DNA from: an uncultured Bacteroidales bacterium
Lineage (GTDB): Bacteria; Bacteroidota; Bacteroidia; Bacteroidales; UBA932
Assembly: GCA_900546445.1 (NCBI GenBank)
Contig: URCV01000002.1
Coordinates: 7,544-71,543, forward strand
Direction: 5' to 3'
Length of the DNA stretch: 64,000 bases
Part shown: positions 45,303-54,833 of the stretch, in pieces
Layout of the letters: each line of letters starts with the position of its first letter
How positions within the stretch are numbered: the first letter of the stretch is position 1
Notes under the pieces: model-generated
Seen by the model: the letters and a program-made list of their open reading frames with translations, nothing else
Told to the model about the DNA's origin: nothing
The model's database searches: none
Translations under genes and position numbers: made by a program

Positions 45303-45310
45303 CAAAATTA
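45303..45310 (-). promoter_or_regulatory. -7 box of truA
   Basis: Minus-strand TAATTTTG matches the consensus exactly, 17 bases before the truA ATG. No clear plus-strand box for the Bat operon is seen in the 36-base gap. Confidence 0.5.
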
Positions 45311-45321
45311 AAGAAAAATAT

Positions 45322-46314
45322 ATGGAAAGCGTAAACATTAAGGAATTGAATGAAAAAATTCAGAGGGAGAGCTCATTCGTGGATTTGCTCTCTATGGAGA
45401 TGGGTAAGGTCATCGTAGGACAGAAGCATCTCGTGGAGAATCTGCAGATAGCCCTCCTTTCTAATGGACATATTTTGCTCGAAGGTATGCCCGGACTGGC
45501 GAAGACATTGGCCATAAGCACTCTCGCGAAAGCAGTGAACGGCAGTTTCTCCAGAATCCAGTTCACCCCGGACCTCTTGCCTGCCGATATCACGGGTACC
45601 CTGATTTACAGCCAGAAGAAGGAGCAGTTCGAAGTGCATAAAGGGCCAATCTTCGCGAACTTCGTGCTCGCCGACGAGATTAACCGTGCTCCTGCCAAGG
45701 TTCAATCGGCCCTTCTCGAAGGTATGCAGGAAAGGCAGGTGACTTTAGGTGACAATACCTATTCCCTTCCGGACCCATTCCTCGTAATGGCGACGCAAAA
45801 CCCTGTGGAGCAGGAAGGTACCTATCCGCTTCCTGAAGCACAGGTAGACCGTTTCATGCTCAAGGTAGTAGTGGATTATCCTAAGAAAGAAGAGGAAAGG
45901 CTCATCGTGAGGATGAATAATTTCGGTGAGTTCCCTAAGGTGTCGCCGGTGGTTTCCACTGAAGACATAGTCCGTGCCCGCCAGATAGTTCGCGAGGTAT
46001 ATATGGACGAAAAGATAGAGAAATACATCGTGGATTTGGTTTACGCTACCCGTAATCCTGAGGAGTGTAACCTCTCCTCTCTGAAGAGCATGATTTCGTA
46101 TGGTGCTTCGCCACGTGCGAGCATCAGTTTGTGCGCCGCTTCGAAGGCCTATGCCTTCGTCAAGAGGCGTGGTTACGTGATTCCTGAAGACGTCCGCGCA
46201 GTCTGCCACGAAGTTTTGCGCCATCGTATAGGCCTTACTTACGAGGCAGAGGCTGAAAATGTTACTACGGACGAGATTATAGAGCAGGTTATAAATGCAG
46301 TCATCGTCCCATAA
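45322..46314 (+). CDS. moxR: MoxR-family AAA+ ATPase of the Bat operon
   Basis: 330 residues from MESVNIKELNEK; longer in-frame starts run antisense into truA and are rejected. Walker A GMPGLAKT (about 55-62), Walker B FVLADE (about 114-119), followed by the MoxR motif INRAPAKVQSALLEGMQE. MoxR proteins act as chaperones with von Willebrand A-domain partners, here BatA and BatB. It overlaps the DUF58 gene by 20 bases. Confidence 0.93.
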   Translation: MESVNIKELNEKIQRESSFVDLLSMEMGKVIVGQKHLVENLQIALLSNGHILLEGMPGLAKTLAISTLAKAVNGSFSRIQFTPDLLPADITGTLIYSQKKEQFEVHKGPIFANFVLADEINRAPAKVQSALLEGMQERQVTLGDNTYSLPDPFLVMATQNPVEQEGTYPLPEAQVDRFMLKVVVDYPKKEEERLIVRMNNFGEFPKVSPVVSTEDIVRARQIVREVYMDEKIEKYIVDLVYATRNPEECNLSSLKSMISYGASPRASISLCAASKAYAFVKRRGYVIPEDVRAVCHEVLRHRIGLTYEAEAENVTTDEIIEQVINAVIVP

Positions 46315-47194
46315 TAATTCTCAGACGACGGATTTCCTGAAGAAAATCCGCAAGATAGAGATTCGCACTAAGGCTCTCTCGCATCAGATATTTGCGGGAG
46401 AGTATCACTCCGCTTTCAAGGGGCGTGGTATGACTTTCAGCGAAGTCCGTGAATATCAGTGGGGCGACGATGTCCGTTCCATGGACTGGAATGTAACTGC
46501 CAGACTGAGAAAACCACACGTGAAAGTGTTCGAAGAGGAGCGTGAACTAACTATGGTACTCCTCATAGACGTGTCGCGAAGCGGTCTTTTCGGCTCGCGT
46601 TGCGCCACTAAAAGGGAGAGGATCGCCGAGGTGGCCGCCGTGCTCAGTTTCAGTGCCAGCATAAACAACGATAAGGTAGGAGCATTGTTCTTCTCCGATA
46701 AAGTAGAAAAGTTCATCCCTCCGAAGAAAGGACGCAGCCATCTTCTTCATATCATTAGGGAGATGCTCGAGCTGGAACCTACTTCGGACGGCACGGACAT
46801 AAGCGTAGCCCTGCGTTTCCTCACGGGCGCCATAAAGAAGAAGTGTAACGCCTTCCTGTTGAGCGATATGATGGACGTGGGAAGTGACGCGATGCCTCTT
46901 TACGAAGATGCGCTGAAGATAACTGCCGGCAAGCACGACCTCTCCGTAGTGAAGATTACGGACCCTCTCGAAAAGGAATTGTCTGCAGTGGGTCTGGTAC
47001 ACATTAAGGATAGCGAGACCAGGAGCACCACTTGGGTAAATACTTCCAGTCCGCGAGTCCGTAATGCGTATAGGAAATGGTTCGCCGATTTCAACTCTTC
47101 CGTGAAGAACCTTATGAATAGATATAAGGTGCATTTCGTGGAAATCAGTACCGAAGGCGATTATGTTAAAGATTTAATGGGACTGTTCAGATGA
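46295..47194 (+). CDS. DUF58 / vWA-like protein of the Bat operon
   Basis: 299 residues. The DUF58 signature GDDVRSMDWNVTAR is at about 51-64, followed by a degenerate vWA domain whose MIDAS reads DVSRSGLFG. No membrane helix is seen, so it is probably cytoplasmic or peripheral. DUF58 genes almost always follow moxR. It overlaps its neighbours by 20 and 4 bases, consistent with one tightly coupled transcript. Confidence 0.9.
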   Translation: MQSSSHNNSQTTDFLKKIRKIEIRTKALSHQIFAGEYHSAFKGRGMTFSEVREYQWGDDVRSMDWNVTARLRKPHVKVFEEERELTMVLLIDVSRSGLFGSRCATKRERIAEVAAVLSFSASINNDKVGALFFSDKVEKFIPPKKGRSHLLHIIREMLELEPTSDGTDISVALRFLTGAIKKKCNAFLLSDMMDVGSDAMPLYEDALKITAGKHDLSVVKITDPLEKELSAVGLVHIKDSETRSTTWVNTSSPRVRNAYRKWFADFNSSVKNLMNRYKVHFVEISTEGDYVKDLMGLFR

Positions 47195-48123
47195 GAGGCT
47201 TATTATTCGCACTATTATATATAGTATTGGACATCATTCCTATGGGCCAAGCCGAACTCAAGCCGCTTCAGCAGCGAGATTCGGCCTTGGTAGCAGACCA
47301 ATTTTCCTACGGGGTCCTGCTGGACCGCGAGGATGCCGGCACGGGCATAGGCCTGACGGATTTCTCGAAAATCTGTAATGACACATTGGTGCTGGTAAGG
47401 GATTGGCAGATAGATACTTTAAAAGACGGAAAACTTAAGGCCGACATAGTCGTGGCTCCGTTCGAAGAAGGGGAGTACGAGATGCCGGACATCTATGTCT
47501 TGAGAAGAAACGCATCGGGCAGCATAGATACCCTCCGTTTTTCGGGTCCTTCGCTTTCCGTTATGACTATGCCTGTGGATACCGCGACTTTCAGCATTCA
47601 TCCGCTGAAGGCTCAGATCAATTACCCCGTTACTTTCGCCGAGACACTTCCGTACATGGCAGGTGGACTTGGCGGAATAGCCGTGATAGTGCTTCTGTGC
47701 GTGTTCCTTCCCAAACTTTTCCGTCGTAAGTCGAAGGAGGAGAAGGTTCAGGAACCTGCCCATATCGAGGCCCTTCGCGAATTGGAGAAATATAGAAGTG
47801 ACAAATATTGGGTTCCATCCCGCCAAAAGGCCTTTTATTCAGGCATTACGGATATTCTTAAGAACTACATCGACCGTCGTTTCGGCATCGATGCTCCGGA
47901 GATGACCACCATCGAGCTCTTCGAGGAATTGAAGGGGTGCGAGGGAGTGACGCCTCAGATGTACGAATCTCTCAAGAAACTTTTCGAGAGGGCCGACTAT
48001 GTGAAATTTGCCAAATATGTCGCCGATGACGAGGAAAACGCGCAGGCTCTGCCGCTTAGCGTGAATTTCGTGACGTCCACATATCAGGCACAAATAGAGG
48101 AGGAGGGTAAGAATGTTCTTTGA
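47191..48123 (+). CDS. Bat-operon membrane protein (DUF4381-like)
   Basis: 310 residues. An N-terminal signal-like helix, a periplasmic domain (about 25-150), one membrane helix (MAGGLGGIAVIVLLCVFLP, about 153-171) and a cytoplasmic C-terminal domain with EKYRSDKYWVPSRQKAFYSG-like and YIDRRFGIDAPEMT segments, also found in the middle of BatD. This is the usual unnamed gene between DUF58 and batA. It overlaps the DUF58 gene by 4 bases and batA by 11. Confidence 0.75.
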   Translation: MRGLLFALLYIVLDIIPMGQAELKPLQQRDSALVADQFSYGVLLDREDAGTGIGLTDFSKICNDTLVLVRDWQIDTLKDGKLKADIVVAPFEEGEYEMPDIYVLRRNASGSIDTLRFSGPSLSVMTMPVDTATFSIHPLKAQINYPVTFAETLPYMAGGLGGIAVIVLLCVFLPKLFRRKSKEEKVQEPAHIEALRELEKYRSDKYWVPSRQKAFYSGITDILKNYIDRRFGIDAPEMTTIELFEELKGCEGVTPQMYESLKKLFERADYVKFAKYVADDEENAQALPLSVNFVTSTYQAQIEEEGKNVL

Positions 48124-49096
48124 GTATCCTGCATTGTTATGGTTGCTTGCCATTCCGGCGCTGCTATGTGTCCTTTATATATATAGACAGGTAGCGGGGA
48201 AGGTTCCTCATTTCAGGGTGAGCAGCAGATTTCCGTGGGAGAGCGGCGCGTCTCGCGTGTGGAACGTCGTTATGCACATCCCGTTCGTGTTGTTCACGGC
48301 GGCATTGGCCCTTATAATAATATGTATGGCTAGGCCGCGTTCTTCTTCGCAGGCAGAAAGAATAGATACCGAAGGCATCGACATCGTGTTCGCGATGGAC
48401 GTGTCTACCAGTATGTTAGCCAGGGACTTCACTCCCGATAGAATCAGCGCGGCGAAGGACATAGCCATAGAATTCATCTCCCAGCGCCCTTCGGACAGGA
48501 TGGGAATCGTGGTTTTCGCAGGCGAGAGCTACACCCAATGTCCGCTTACTACCGACAGGGCCACGCTCATAAACCTGATGAAGGAGGTCCAGACCGACCT
48601 TATCGAAGACGGAACCGCCATCGGTAACGGATTGGCCACCGCCGTCGCGAGACTTTCTACGTCCGATGCACCGAGCAGGGTCATCATCCTGCTCACCGAC
48701 GGTGTGAACAACCGCGGCGAAATCACCCCATTGACCGCTGCCCAGATAGCCCAGACCTACGGAATCAGGGTGTATACCATAGGTATCGGGGCCAATGGAG
48801 TCGCTCCCTACCCGGTTGTGACCCCGTGGGGAATCGAGACTCGGAACATCGAGGTGGAAATCGACGAGGACCTTTTGAAGGAAGTGGCCAAGAGTACCGG
48901 CGGCCGCTATTTCAGAGCTACGGATAACACCAAGCTTTCGGAAATCTATGCCGAAATCAACCAGATGGAAAAGACGAAGACGAGCATAGATTCCTTCCCG
49001 GTGTATAAGGAGTTATATCCCAAGTATGCGATGTGGGCATTGGCGTGCCTGCTGGCGTGTGTGCTTATGTTCGTGTTTATTAGAAGATTACCGTAA
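48113..49096 (+). CDS. batA: BatA, von Willebrand factor A-domain membrane protein
   Basis: 327 residues. Two N-terminal membrane helices (about 6-25 and 55-73), a vWA domain with a perfect MIDAS DVSTS (D96, S98, S100) and LLTDGVNNRGE, and a C-terminal helix (about 300-322). Bat proteins were described as aerotolerance factors in Bacteroides fragilis; they are thought to form an envelope complex with MoxR. Its stop shares a base with the batB start. Confidence 0.92.
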   Translation: MFFEYPALLWLLAIPALLCVLYIYRQVAGKVPHFRVSSRFPWESGASRVWNVVMHIPFVLFTAALALIIICMARPRSSSQAERIDTEGIDIVFAMDVSTSMLARDFTPDRISAAKDIAIEFISQRPSDRMGIVVFAGESYTQCPLTTDRATLINLMKEVQTDLIEDGTAIGNGLATAVARLSTSDAPSRVIILLTDGVNNRGEITPLTAAQIAQTYGIRVYTIGIGANGVAPYPVVTPWGIETRNIEVEIDEDLLKEVAKSTGGRYFRATDNTKLSEIYAEINQMEKTKTSIDSFPVYKELYPKYAMWALACLLACVLMFVFIRRLP

Positions 49097-50094
49097 TGAT
49101 TATATTTGCTTACGAAAAATATTTGCTTCTGCTGCTGTTAGTGCCGCTATTCCCTTTAGCGTATGCGGTGCTTATGGCTTTGCGTAAAAGGCGGATTGCC
49201 CGATTGGCCGACAAGAGAATGGCAGCCGAGCTGATGCCTAGCTACAGTCGAGCGAGAGGATGGGTGAAAGTGGTGCTGTTTTCGCTGGGCTTTATGTTCT
49301 TTACGATAGGATTGGCCCGTCCGCAGATCGGTGCCAAGCTGAGTCAGAGGCAGACGCGTGGCGCGGAGATCATGATTTGTCTGGATGTGTCGAACTCGAT
49401 GCTCGCCCAGGATTATTCCCCGAACCGTCTGGAGAGGGCGAAATTGGCCATATCGTCGCTGGTGGACAAGCTGCGCGACGACCGTATCGGGCTTATCGTG
49501 TTCGCAGGCAATTCTTTCGTGCAGCTGCCGATTACGACCGACTATGTTTCGGCGAAGATGTTTCTGTCGTCGATAGACACCGGGGCGGTTCCGGTTCAGG
49601 GTACGGCGATAGGGGATGCGCTTATGACGGCGGCTCGAAGTTTCAGCGCGCAGAGCGAGAAGAGTCGCGTGATAATATTGATTACCGATGGTGAGAACCA
49701 CGAGGACGACGCGATTTCTGCGGCGAAGGAAGTGGCCAAGTCTGGAATTAGGATATATACTATAGGTGTAGGTTCCGCACAGGGACAGCCTATTCCGGTA
49801 AACGGGTCGCTACTTGAGGATAAGGATGGAAACATCGTGGTCAGCAAGCTTGACGAGAAGGTGCTCAAGCAGGTGGCTTCGGCAGGGGCCGGTGCGTACA
49901 TCCACGCAGGAAACGAGGAATTCGGACTCAATCCCATTATCGACGATATTCGCAAGATGGAAAAGGAAGAGTTCTCGTCGGTGGTTTTCGAAGAGTACGA
50001 TGAGCAATTCATGTACTTTTTCGGCTTGGCATTAATATTTTTCTCTCTCACGGCGCTGGTCGGGGAGCGTAAGACGAAAAGGAGGTTGTTTTGA
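49096..50094 (+). CDS. batB: BatB, von Willebrand factor A-domain membrane protein
   Basis: 332 residues with the same plan as BatA: helices at about 7-28 and 57-75, vWA MIDAS DVSNS (D97, S99, S101), ITDGENHEDD, and a C-terminal helix (MYFFGLALIFFSLTALV). BatA and BatB are paralogues. It overlaps batC by 4 bases (ATGA). Confidence 0.92.
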   Translation: MIIFAYEKYLLLLLLVPLFPLAYAVLMALRKRRIARLADKRMAAELMPSYSRARGWVKVVLFSLGFMFFTIGLARPQIGAKLSQRQTRGAEIMICLDVSNSMLAQDYSPNRLERAKLAISSLVDKLRDDRIGLIVFAGNSFVQLPITTDYVSAKMFLSSIDTGAVPVQGTAIGDALMTAARSFSAQSEKSRVIILITDGENHEDDAISAAKEVAKSGIRIYTIGVGSAQGQPIPVNGSLLEDKDGNIVVSKLDEKVLKQVASAGAGAYIHAGNEEFGLNPIIDDIRKMEKEEFSSVVFEEYDEQFMYFFGLALIFFSLTALVGERKTKRRLF

Positions 50095-50792
50095 TGAACA
50101 GGTTTTTCAGCATAGTGATGTGCGTGCTTTTGTCGGGTGCGAGTTTGTTCGCCCAGGAAGACAAGAAGGACGTTCGCAGGGGAAACAAGGACTACAGGAA
50201 GTCTAATTTCAAGGAGGCGGAGATAGATTATCGAAAGGCTCTCCTAAAGGATTCGACTTCTTTCGCGGCGACTTACGATTTGGCCAATGCCCTTTATTCA
50301 CAGAAAGATTATGAGGGCGCGGCCAATACACTGGAAAAGCTTTCGAATAGCGCTCCGGAAAGTCAGTACGCCGACAGATACTATTTTAATAAGGGCAATG
50401 TCTCTCTTCAGAAAAAGGATTATCAGACTGCGGTCGACGATTTCAAGCAGGCTCTATTAAGAGACCCGGGTGACCTTCAGGCGAAGGAAAGTTACATTTA
50501 CGCTAAGAAGATGCTTGAAAATCAGGAAAATGGCGGAGAAGGGGAGTCTAATAAGGATCAGCAGAATCAGGACCAGCAGCAGAATCAGGATCAGAATCAG
50601 GATCAGCAGCCTTCGGACGGACAGCAAGACAAGCAGGAAGGCGAAGGACAGGCGCAGCAGCAACAGATCTCGGTTCAGCAGGCCCAGCAGATTCTGAAGG
50701 CTATCCAGGCTAAGGAGAAGGAAACCCAAGAAAAAGTAGAAAAGGCTAAGGCTCAGAATGAAAAGAGCCGACAGAAAGATAAAAATTGGTAG
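50091..50792 (+). CDS. batC: BatC, TPR protein with Gln/Asn/Asp-rich tail
   Basis: 233 residues. Signal peptide (LSGASLFAQ, near 22), two to three TPR units (about 28-135), then an extreme low-complexity stretch (about 150-200) made of QNQDQ-type repeats, and a charged Lys/Glu C-terminal coiled coil. At DNA level the tail is a run of CAG/AAT/GAT codons and may vary in length. It probably binds other Bat proteins in the periplasm. Confidence 0.88.
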   Translation: MMNRFFSIVMCVLLSGASLFAQEDKKDVRRGNKDYRKSNFKEAEIDYRKALLKDSTSFAATYDLANALYSQKDYEGAANTLEKLSNSAPESQYADRYYFNKGNVSLQKKDYQTAVDDFKQALLRDPGDLQAKESYIYAKKMLENQENGGEGESNKDQQNQDQQQNQDQNQDQQPSDGQQDKQEGEGQAQQQQISVQQAQQILKAIQAKEKETQEKVEKAKAQNEKSRQKDKNW

Positions 50793-50799
50793 TGTAAAG

Positions 50800-53373
50800 A
50801 TGAAAAGACTTTTCGCAATATTTGCTTTGGTATTAGGAACCGTGTGCGCCTATGCCCAGCCAAGCATAACGGTGCAGGTCCCTTCGGCTGTCACGCTCGA
50901 CGAGCAGTTCAGCCTGAGTTTCGTGGTGGAAGGAGAGAAATCGGACGATTTTAATTGGCCCGGAAGCCAGGATTTCGACATTCTGTGGGGACCGCAGGTG
51001 GGCTCGAGCTCATCGGTTACTATTATAAACGGTAAGAGAAATAAGACCGTAAGTTCTTCATATACTTATGTTTTGATGCCTAAGCGCGAAGGCTCTTTCG
51101 TGCTTCCGGCCTGTACGGTGAAGGTTAAGGGAAAGACCTATTCTTCGGCGCAGACTCCCATCAAGGTAGTGAAGGGAAGCGGCGCCGGTGCTGCTTCTTC
51201 CGGCTCTTCGAGCGCGCAGGGTACGGGTAGCGTAAGTGGCGAGGACCTCTTTATGCGCTTGATCGTAGATAAGCGTAATGTGGTTCTGGGAGAGCCGATT
51301 ACGGCTACGCTGAAACTCTATTCGAAGGTGAATATAGGAGGATTCGAGGACGTGAGGTTCCCTTCTTTCGAGGGGTTCTGGAGTCAGGTCGAGAATAATC
51401 CTACTAACATAGAATTCCGAAGGGAGTCCCTCGGAGAAGAAGTCTATAATGTCGCTACCCTCAGGACCTATAAGATTATCCCTCAGAAGATAGGAGACCT
51501 TACGATAGAGCCTAGCGAGATGGTGTGCCTGGTACAGGTGAGAAACCACGCCAACTCTTTGGGAAACCTTTTCGACAGCTTCTTCCAGAATGACTATAAT
51601 ACTATCCGTAAGAGGGTTAGAAGTAAAAGCGTGACTATCACCGTAAACGACCTTCCTTCTCCCAAGCCATCTTCATTCTGTGGAGGTGTGGGTAAATTCA
51701 ATATGGCAGTCCAGTTAAGCAGGGACTCGCTTCGCACTCACGATGCGGCTTCCGTGCTGGTTAAGGTAAAGGGTGAGGGTAACTTGAATCTGGTGGAGGC
51801 ACCGAAGATTAAGTTCCCGGCCGATTTCGAAGTCTACGACGTGAAAAGCACCGACGAAAATGGAATGCGTATATTCGAATACCCTTTCATTCCGAGAAGT
51901 TATGGCGATTATCAGATAGGACCCGTCGAATTCAGCTATTACGATGTCACGACCAAATCGTACAAGACCATCTCCGCCCAGGCGCTCAGCCTGAATGTGC
52001 GTAAGTCTGAGGTGACCGAAGAAAGCAAGACTGCCGTACCGTTCGTGGGCGCTGCAGGTAAGGCGGTCAAGAATCTGGGTGAGGACATTAGGTACATCTC
52101 CGTAAAATCAGGCAATCTGAAGCCGTCGGGGCAGCTTTTCGTATGCTCGCCTCTGTTCTTCTGCCTGTGTGCGCTGGTACTTCTCGCTGCCGTCTTGACG
52201 GTGATTGTGATCACTCGTTTTAGGGCGCGTCGTGCCGATGGGGCCGTGGTAAGAAGGCGCGGCGCATCGAAGGCTGCCAGAAAGAAACTCTCGCTCTCGG
52301 CCAATTATATGAAGCAAGGTCTGTCAGGAGCTTTCTATGAGGAATTGCATAAGGCGCTTCTCGGATTCGTGGCTGACAGGCTGACTATGGACATATCCCA
52401 GCTCGATAAGGACAACATCCAGTCTGCACTTTCCGGTGCCGGGGTGGACGACGCCTTGGTGGCCAAGTATTTAGGCCTTTTGGACGCCTGTGAGATGGCT
52501 CGATTCTCGCCTTCTTCGCAGGGTGATTCGATGAATTCGCTTTATGAAAATGCTTTGGAGGTCATCTCCGGAATAGAAGACAGTATGGATAAAAAACATA
52601 AGATAGCGGGGAAGGTCTTGCCTGTAATGCTCGCGCTTCTGTCGTTAGGTTCTTTAAGCACGCAGCTTTCCGCTCAGACTTCTTCCGAGTGGGATAGCGC
52701 CGTGGCGGCGTATGCTGCATCCGACTATCAGGGAGCCTTCGACATCTGGAGTTCTATCGAGCAGAGCGGTCTTGCCAGTGCTGAACTTTATTATAATATG
52801 GGGTGCGCCAGCTACAAGATGTCGAATATGGCATCTTCGGTGCTCTACTTCGAAAGGGCCCTCAAGCTCGACCCGTCCTACGAAGATGCCAGACATAATC
52901 TGGAGTTCGTCTCGCAGTTCCTACAAGACAGGATAGACGACGTGCCGGAATTTTTCCTGGCCAAGTGGTTCTCTTCGCTTGAAAACAAACTTTCTTCGAA
53001 CACATGGGCCGTGCTTTCGCTGTTATGGTGGATAGTGCTCTCGGCAGGCGTGGTGGCATTCGTATTGGCCCGTGGTCGAAAGCTAAAAGTCGCGGGATTC
53101 ATCGGAGCCATAGTGGCCGCAGTGCTTTTCGCACTGTCCCTGACCTGCTCGATATCTCTGAAGAACAAGGCTATGGACGATACGTCCGCCATAGTGATGG
53201 CTTCGTTTACTGTCGTAAAGAGCTCACCTGACGATATGTCCGGAACTGAGCTCTTCGTCCTGCACGAAGGCACCAAGACTAGAATACTTCAGGATTTGGG
53301 CGAATGGTGTAACATAGAGCTCGCCGACGGCCGTCGTGGATGGATGAAAAAAAGTAGTTTGGAAAATATTTGA
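50800..53373 (+). CDS. batD: Fused BatD-BatE protein
   Basis: 857 residues from the ATG at 50800, 7 bases after batC; an in-frame ATG 14 codons earlier overlaps batC and would hide the signal peptide (MKRLFAIFALVLGTVCAYAQ). The first about 595 residues are BatD: beta-rich periplasmic domains, a Gly/Ser-rich linker, a membrane helix near residue 455 and a cytoplasmic region. From residue about 596 (ATG at 52585, MDKKHKIAGKVLP) the sequence reads like a complete BatE: signal-like helix ending LSAQ, TPR (LYYNMGCASYKMSNMASSV), two membrane helices and a C-terminal SH3-like domain (LQDLGEWCNIELADGRRGW). No stop separates them. The two are separate genes in described Bat operons. Confidence 0.85.
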   Translation: MKRLFAIFALVLGTVCAYAQPSITVQVPSAVTLDEQFSLSFVVEGEKSDDFNWPGSQDFDILWGPQVGSSSSVTIINGKRNKTVSSSYTYVLMPKREGSFVLPACTVKVKGKTYSSAQTPIKVVKGSGAGAASSGSSSAQGTGSVSGEDLFMRLIVDKRNVVLGEPITATLKLYSKVNIGGFEDVRFPSFEGFWSQVENNPTNIEFRRESLGEEVYNVATLRTYKIIPQKIGDLTIEPSEMVCLVQVRNHANSLGNLFDSFFQNDYNTIRKRVRSKSVTITVNDLPSPKPSSFCGGVGKFNMAVQLSRDSLRTHDAASVLVKVKGEGNLNLVEAPKIKFPADFEVYDVKSTDENGMRIFEYPFIPRSYGDYQIGPVEFSYYDVTTKSYKTISAQALSLNVRKSEVTEESKTAVPFVGAAGKAVKNLGEDIRYISVKSGNLKPSGQLFVCSPLFFCLCALVLLAAVLTVIVITRFRARRADGAVVRRRGASKAARKKLSLSANYMKQGLSGAFYEELHKALLGFVADRLTMDISQLDKDNIQSALSGAGVDDALVAKYLGLLDACEMARFSPSSQGDSMNSLYENALEVISGIEDSMDKKHKIAGKVLPVMLALLSLGSLSTQLSAQTSSEWDSAVAAYAASDYQGAFDIWSSIEQSGLASAELYYNMGCASYKMSNMASSVLYFERALKLDPSYEDARHNLEFVSQFLQDRIDDVPEFFLAKWFSSLENKLSSNTWAVLSLLWWIVLSAGVVAFVLARGRKLKVAGFIGAIVAAVLFALSLTCSISLKNKAMDDTSAIVMASFTVVKSSPDDMSGTELFVLHEGTKTRILQDLGEWCNIELADGRRGWMKKSSLENI

Positions 53374-53399
53374 TTTTTTAGGAAATATTATTATCTTTG
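53369..53399 (+). promoter_or_regulatory. Strong promoter of the ompA-like gene
   Basis: TTTG (53369-53372) overlaps the batD-batE stop codon; 19 bases later TATCTTTG (53392-53399). It has the same spacing as the rplS and window-end promoters. The leader is about 50 bases and A-rich. Confidence 0.82.
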
Positions 53400-53453
53400 T
53401 GACTGATAGTGTAAACTATAAGCAGAAAAAGAAATAACAAATTATAAACACTC

Positions 53454-54584
53454 ATGAAACTTAAAGCTTTAGTTATCGCAGGTGCTCTCCTCGTTGCAGG
53501 AGCGGCTAACGCACAGGAGTCTTATGTAACAAACTCCTTTAACAGTAATCTTTTTGTAGGTTTGAGCGCTGGTGCAAACGTAGGTCTCGATGGTCTTTAT
53601 GGCGCAGTCGACGGCGGTAGTTTGGAATCAGGCGTAGGTCTTGGCCTCGAGCTTACAGTAGGTAAATGGTTTACCCCAGAGTTCGGTATGCGTTTCGACC
53701 TTACAGGTATCGGCACATCAGTAGGTAAAGGAAATATTTCATTCTACGGCGCTGGTTTCGACCTTTTGTGGGATGCTTCTACATCTTTCGCAGGTCTTAA
53801 TCCTGATCGCGTAGTTTCAGTAGTCCCTTACTTCCACGCAGGATATTTTAACAGCGAAGGACGTGGTGCAGGCTTTGGCGCAGGTATCCAGTTCCCTATC
53901 GCACTTTCACGCAACTGGGCTATCGTTCCTGATTTCCGTTTCGTAGGATTCGGTGACGCTATCCTTCTCGGAAATGGTTCAGGTGTATGTGCAGCAGCAC
54001 AGGCTCTCCTCGGCGTTCAGTACAAATTCGGAAAGACTACCTCATTCCAGACAGCAGCCGCTATGACTACTCCTCTCGTAGTAGCAGCAGCAGAGGCTGA
54101 AGCAGCTAAGGCTGAGGCAGACGCAGCTCAGGAGAAGGCAGCAGCAGAGGCAGCAGCCCTCGCAGCAGAGAAAGAGCAGCTCCTTAAGGAGAATGCGGCT
54201 CTCAAGGGTGAGCTCGCAGGTGCAGCAGCAGAGAACGAGGCTATCGTAAAGAACCTTATGCACACTCCTGCTTGCGTATTCTTCGAGATCGGCCAGGCTA
54301 CTCTTAGCGTTAAGGAACTCGAGCACTTCGACCATATCGTTAAGACTATGGTAGCTCAGGGTAAGAACCTTACATTCACGGTATCTGGTTACTCAGATAA
54401 GAACACCGGTTCAGTTCGTCGTAACAAGCAGCTTGCTAAACAGCGTGCTAACTACATCGTTAAACTCCTCACCGGTAAGTATAACCTCAGCAAGGATCAG
54501 TTCGTAGTTAAGTCAGAGGGTAACACTAACGTGTTCACGACTATCGAGCTTAACCGTGCGGTTATCATCGAGGCTGCTGAGTAA
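53454..54584 (+). CDS. OmpA-family outer-membrane protein
   Basis: 376 residues. Signal peptide (GAANAQ, near 21), an N-terminal beta-barrel (about 22-195), then an Ala/Glu-rich coiled-coil linker (about 205-265, AAAEAEAAKAEADAAQEKA) and a C-terminal OmpA peptidoglycan-binding domain (VFFEIGQATLS... NKQLAKQRANYIV). It should tether the outer membrane to the cell wall. Strong promoter, strong terminator and uniform codon choice suggest it is among the most abundant proteins of this cell. It is monocistronic. Confidence 0.93.
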   Translation: MKLKALVIAGALLVAGAANAQESYVTNSFNSNLFVGLSAGANVGLDGLYGAVDGGSLESGVGLGLELTVGKWFTPEFGMRFDLTGIGTSVGKGNISFYGAGFDLLWDASTSFAGLNPDRVVSVVPYFHAGYFNSEGRGAGFGAGIQFPIALSRNWAIVPDFRFVGFGDAILLGNGSGVCAAAQALLGVQYKFGKTTSFQTAAAMTTPLVVAAAEAEAAKAEADAAQEKAAAEAAALAAEKEQLLKENAALKGELAGAAAENEAIVKNLMHTPACVFFEIGQATLSVKELEHFDHIVKTMVAQGKNLTFTVSGYSDKNTGSVRRNKQLAKQRANYIVKLLTGKYNLSKDQFVVKSEGNTNVFTTIELNRAVIIEAAE

Positions 54585-54604
54585 TTTTACTCAAAGCGAA
54601 AATT

Positions 54605-54638
54605 AAAGGTGCTCACCATTTCGGTGGGCACCTTTTTT
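54605..54638 (+). terminator. Terminator of the ompA-like gene
   Basis: AAAGGTGCTCACC pairs with GGTGGGCACCTTT (one T-G pair) over loop ATTTC, then a T-run ending at 54638. Confidence 0.9.
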
Positions 54639-54833
54639 CATTCCGCCTTGTCTCGTCTTGTGTTGCAGCTAGTCTCTTCGCTCGCAGCAAAGACACCCCT
54701 CGGACGGACCTTCCCGTTTCTCACGAAACGGGTCCTTCCACTAAGCCGTGGATGGCATTGCCCTCAGGGTGTATTGCTGGCTCGCGTAGTCCCCGAGTCG
54801 TATGTGCTTTCGCACAAATATGAGGGGCTTAAG
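54639..54833. other. Non-coding gap between ompA-like gene and folC
   Basis: 195 bases without a gene. One perfect hairpin, CCCGTTTC-TCAC-GAAACGGG (54713-54732), is flanked by GGACC/GGTCC-like bases. It has no T-run on either side. The base style (GC-rich, CCCGT/CGGAC words) recalls the block at 12640-12760. Confidence 0.5.

Noticed and set aside
45286..45321. A plus-strand promoter for the Bat operon
   Set aside because: TATATTGC is the closest match to TAnnTTTG but lacks the TTTG end and lies upstream of, not facing away from, the truA box; too weak to call.
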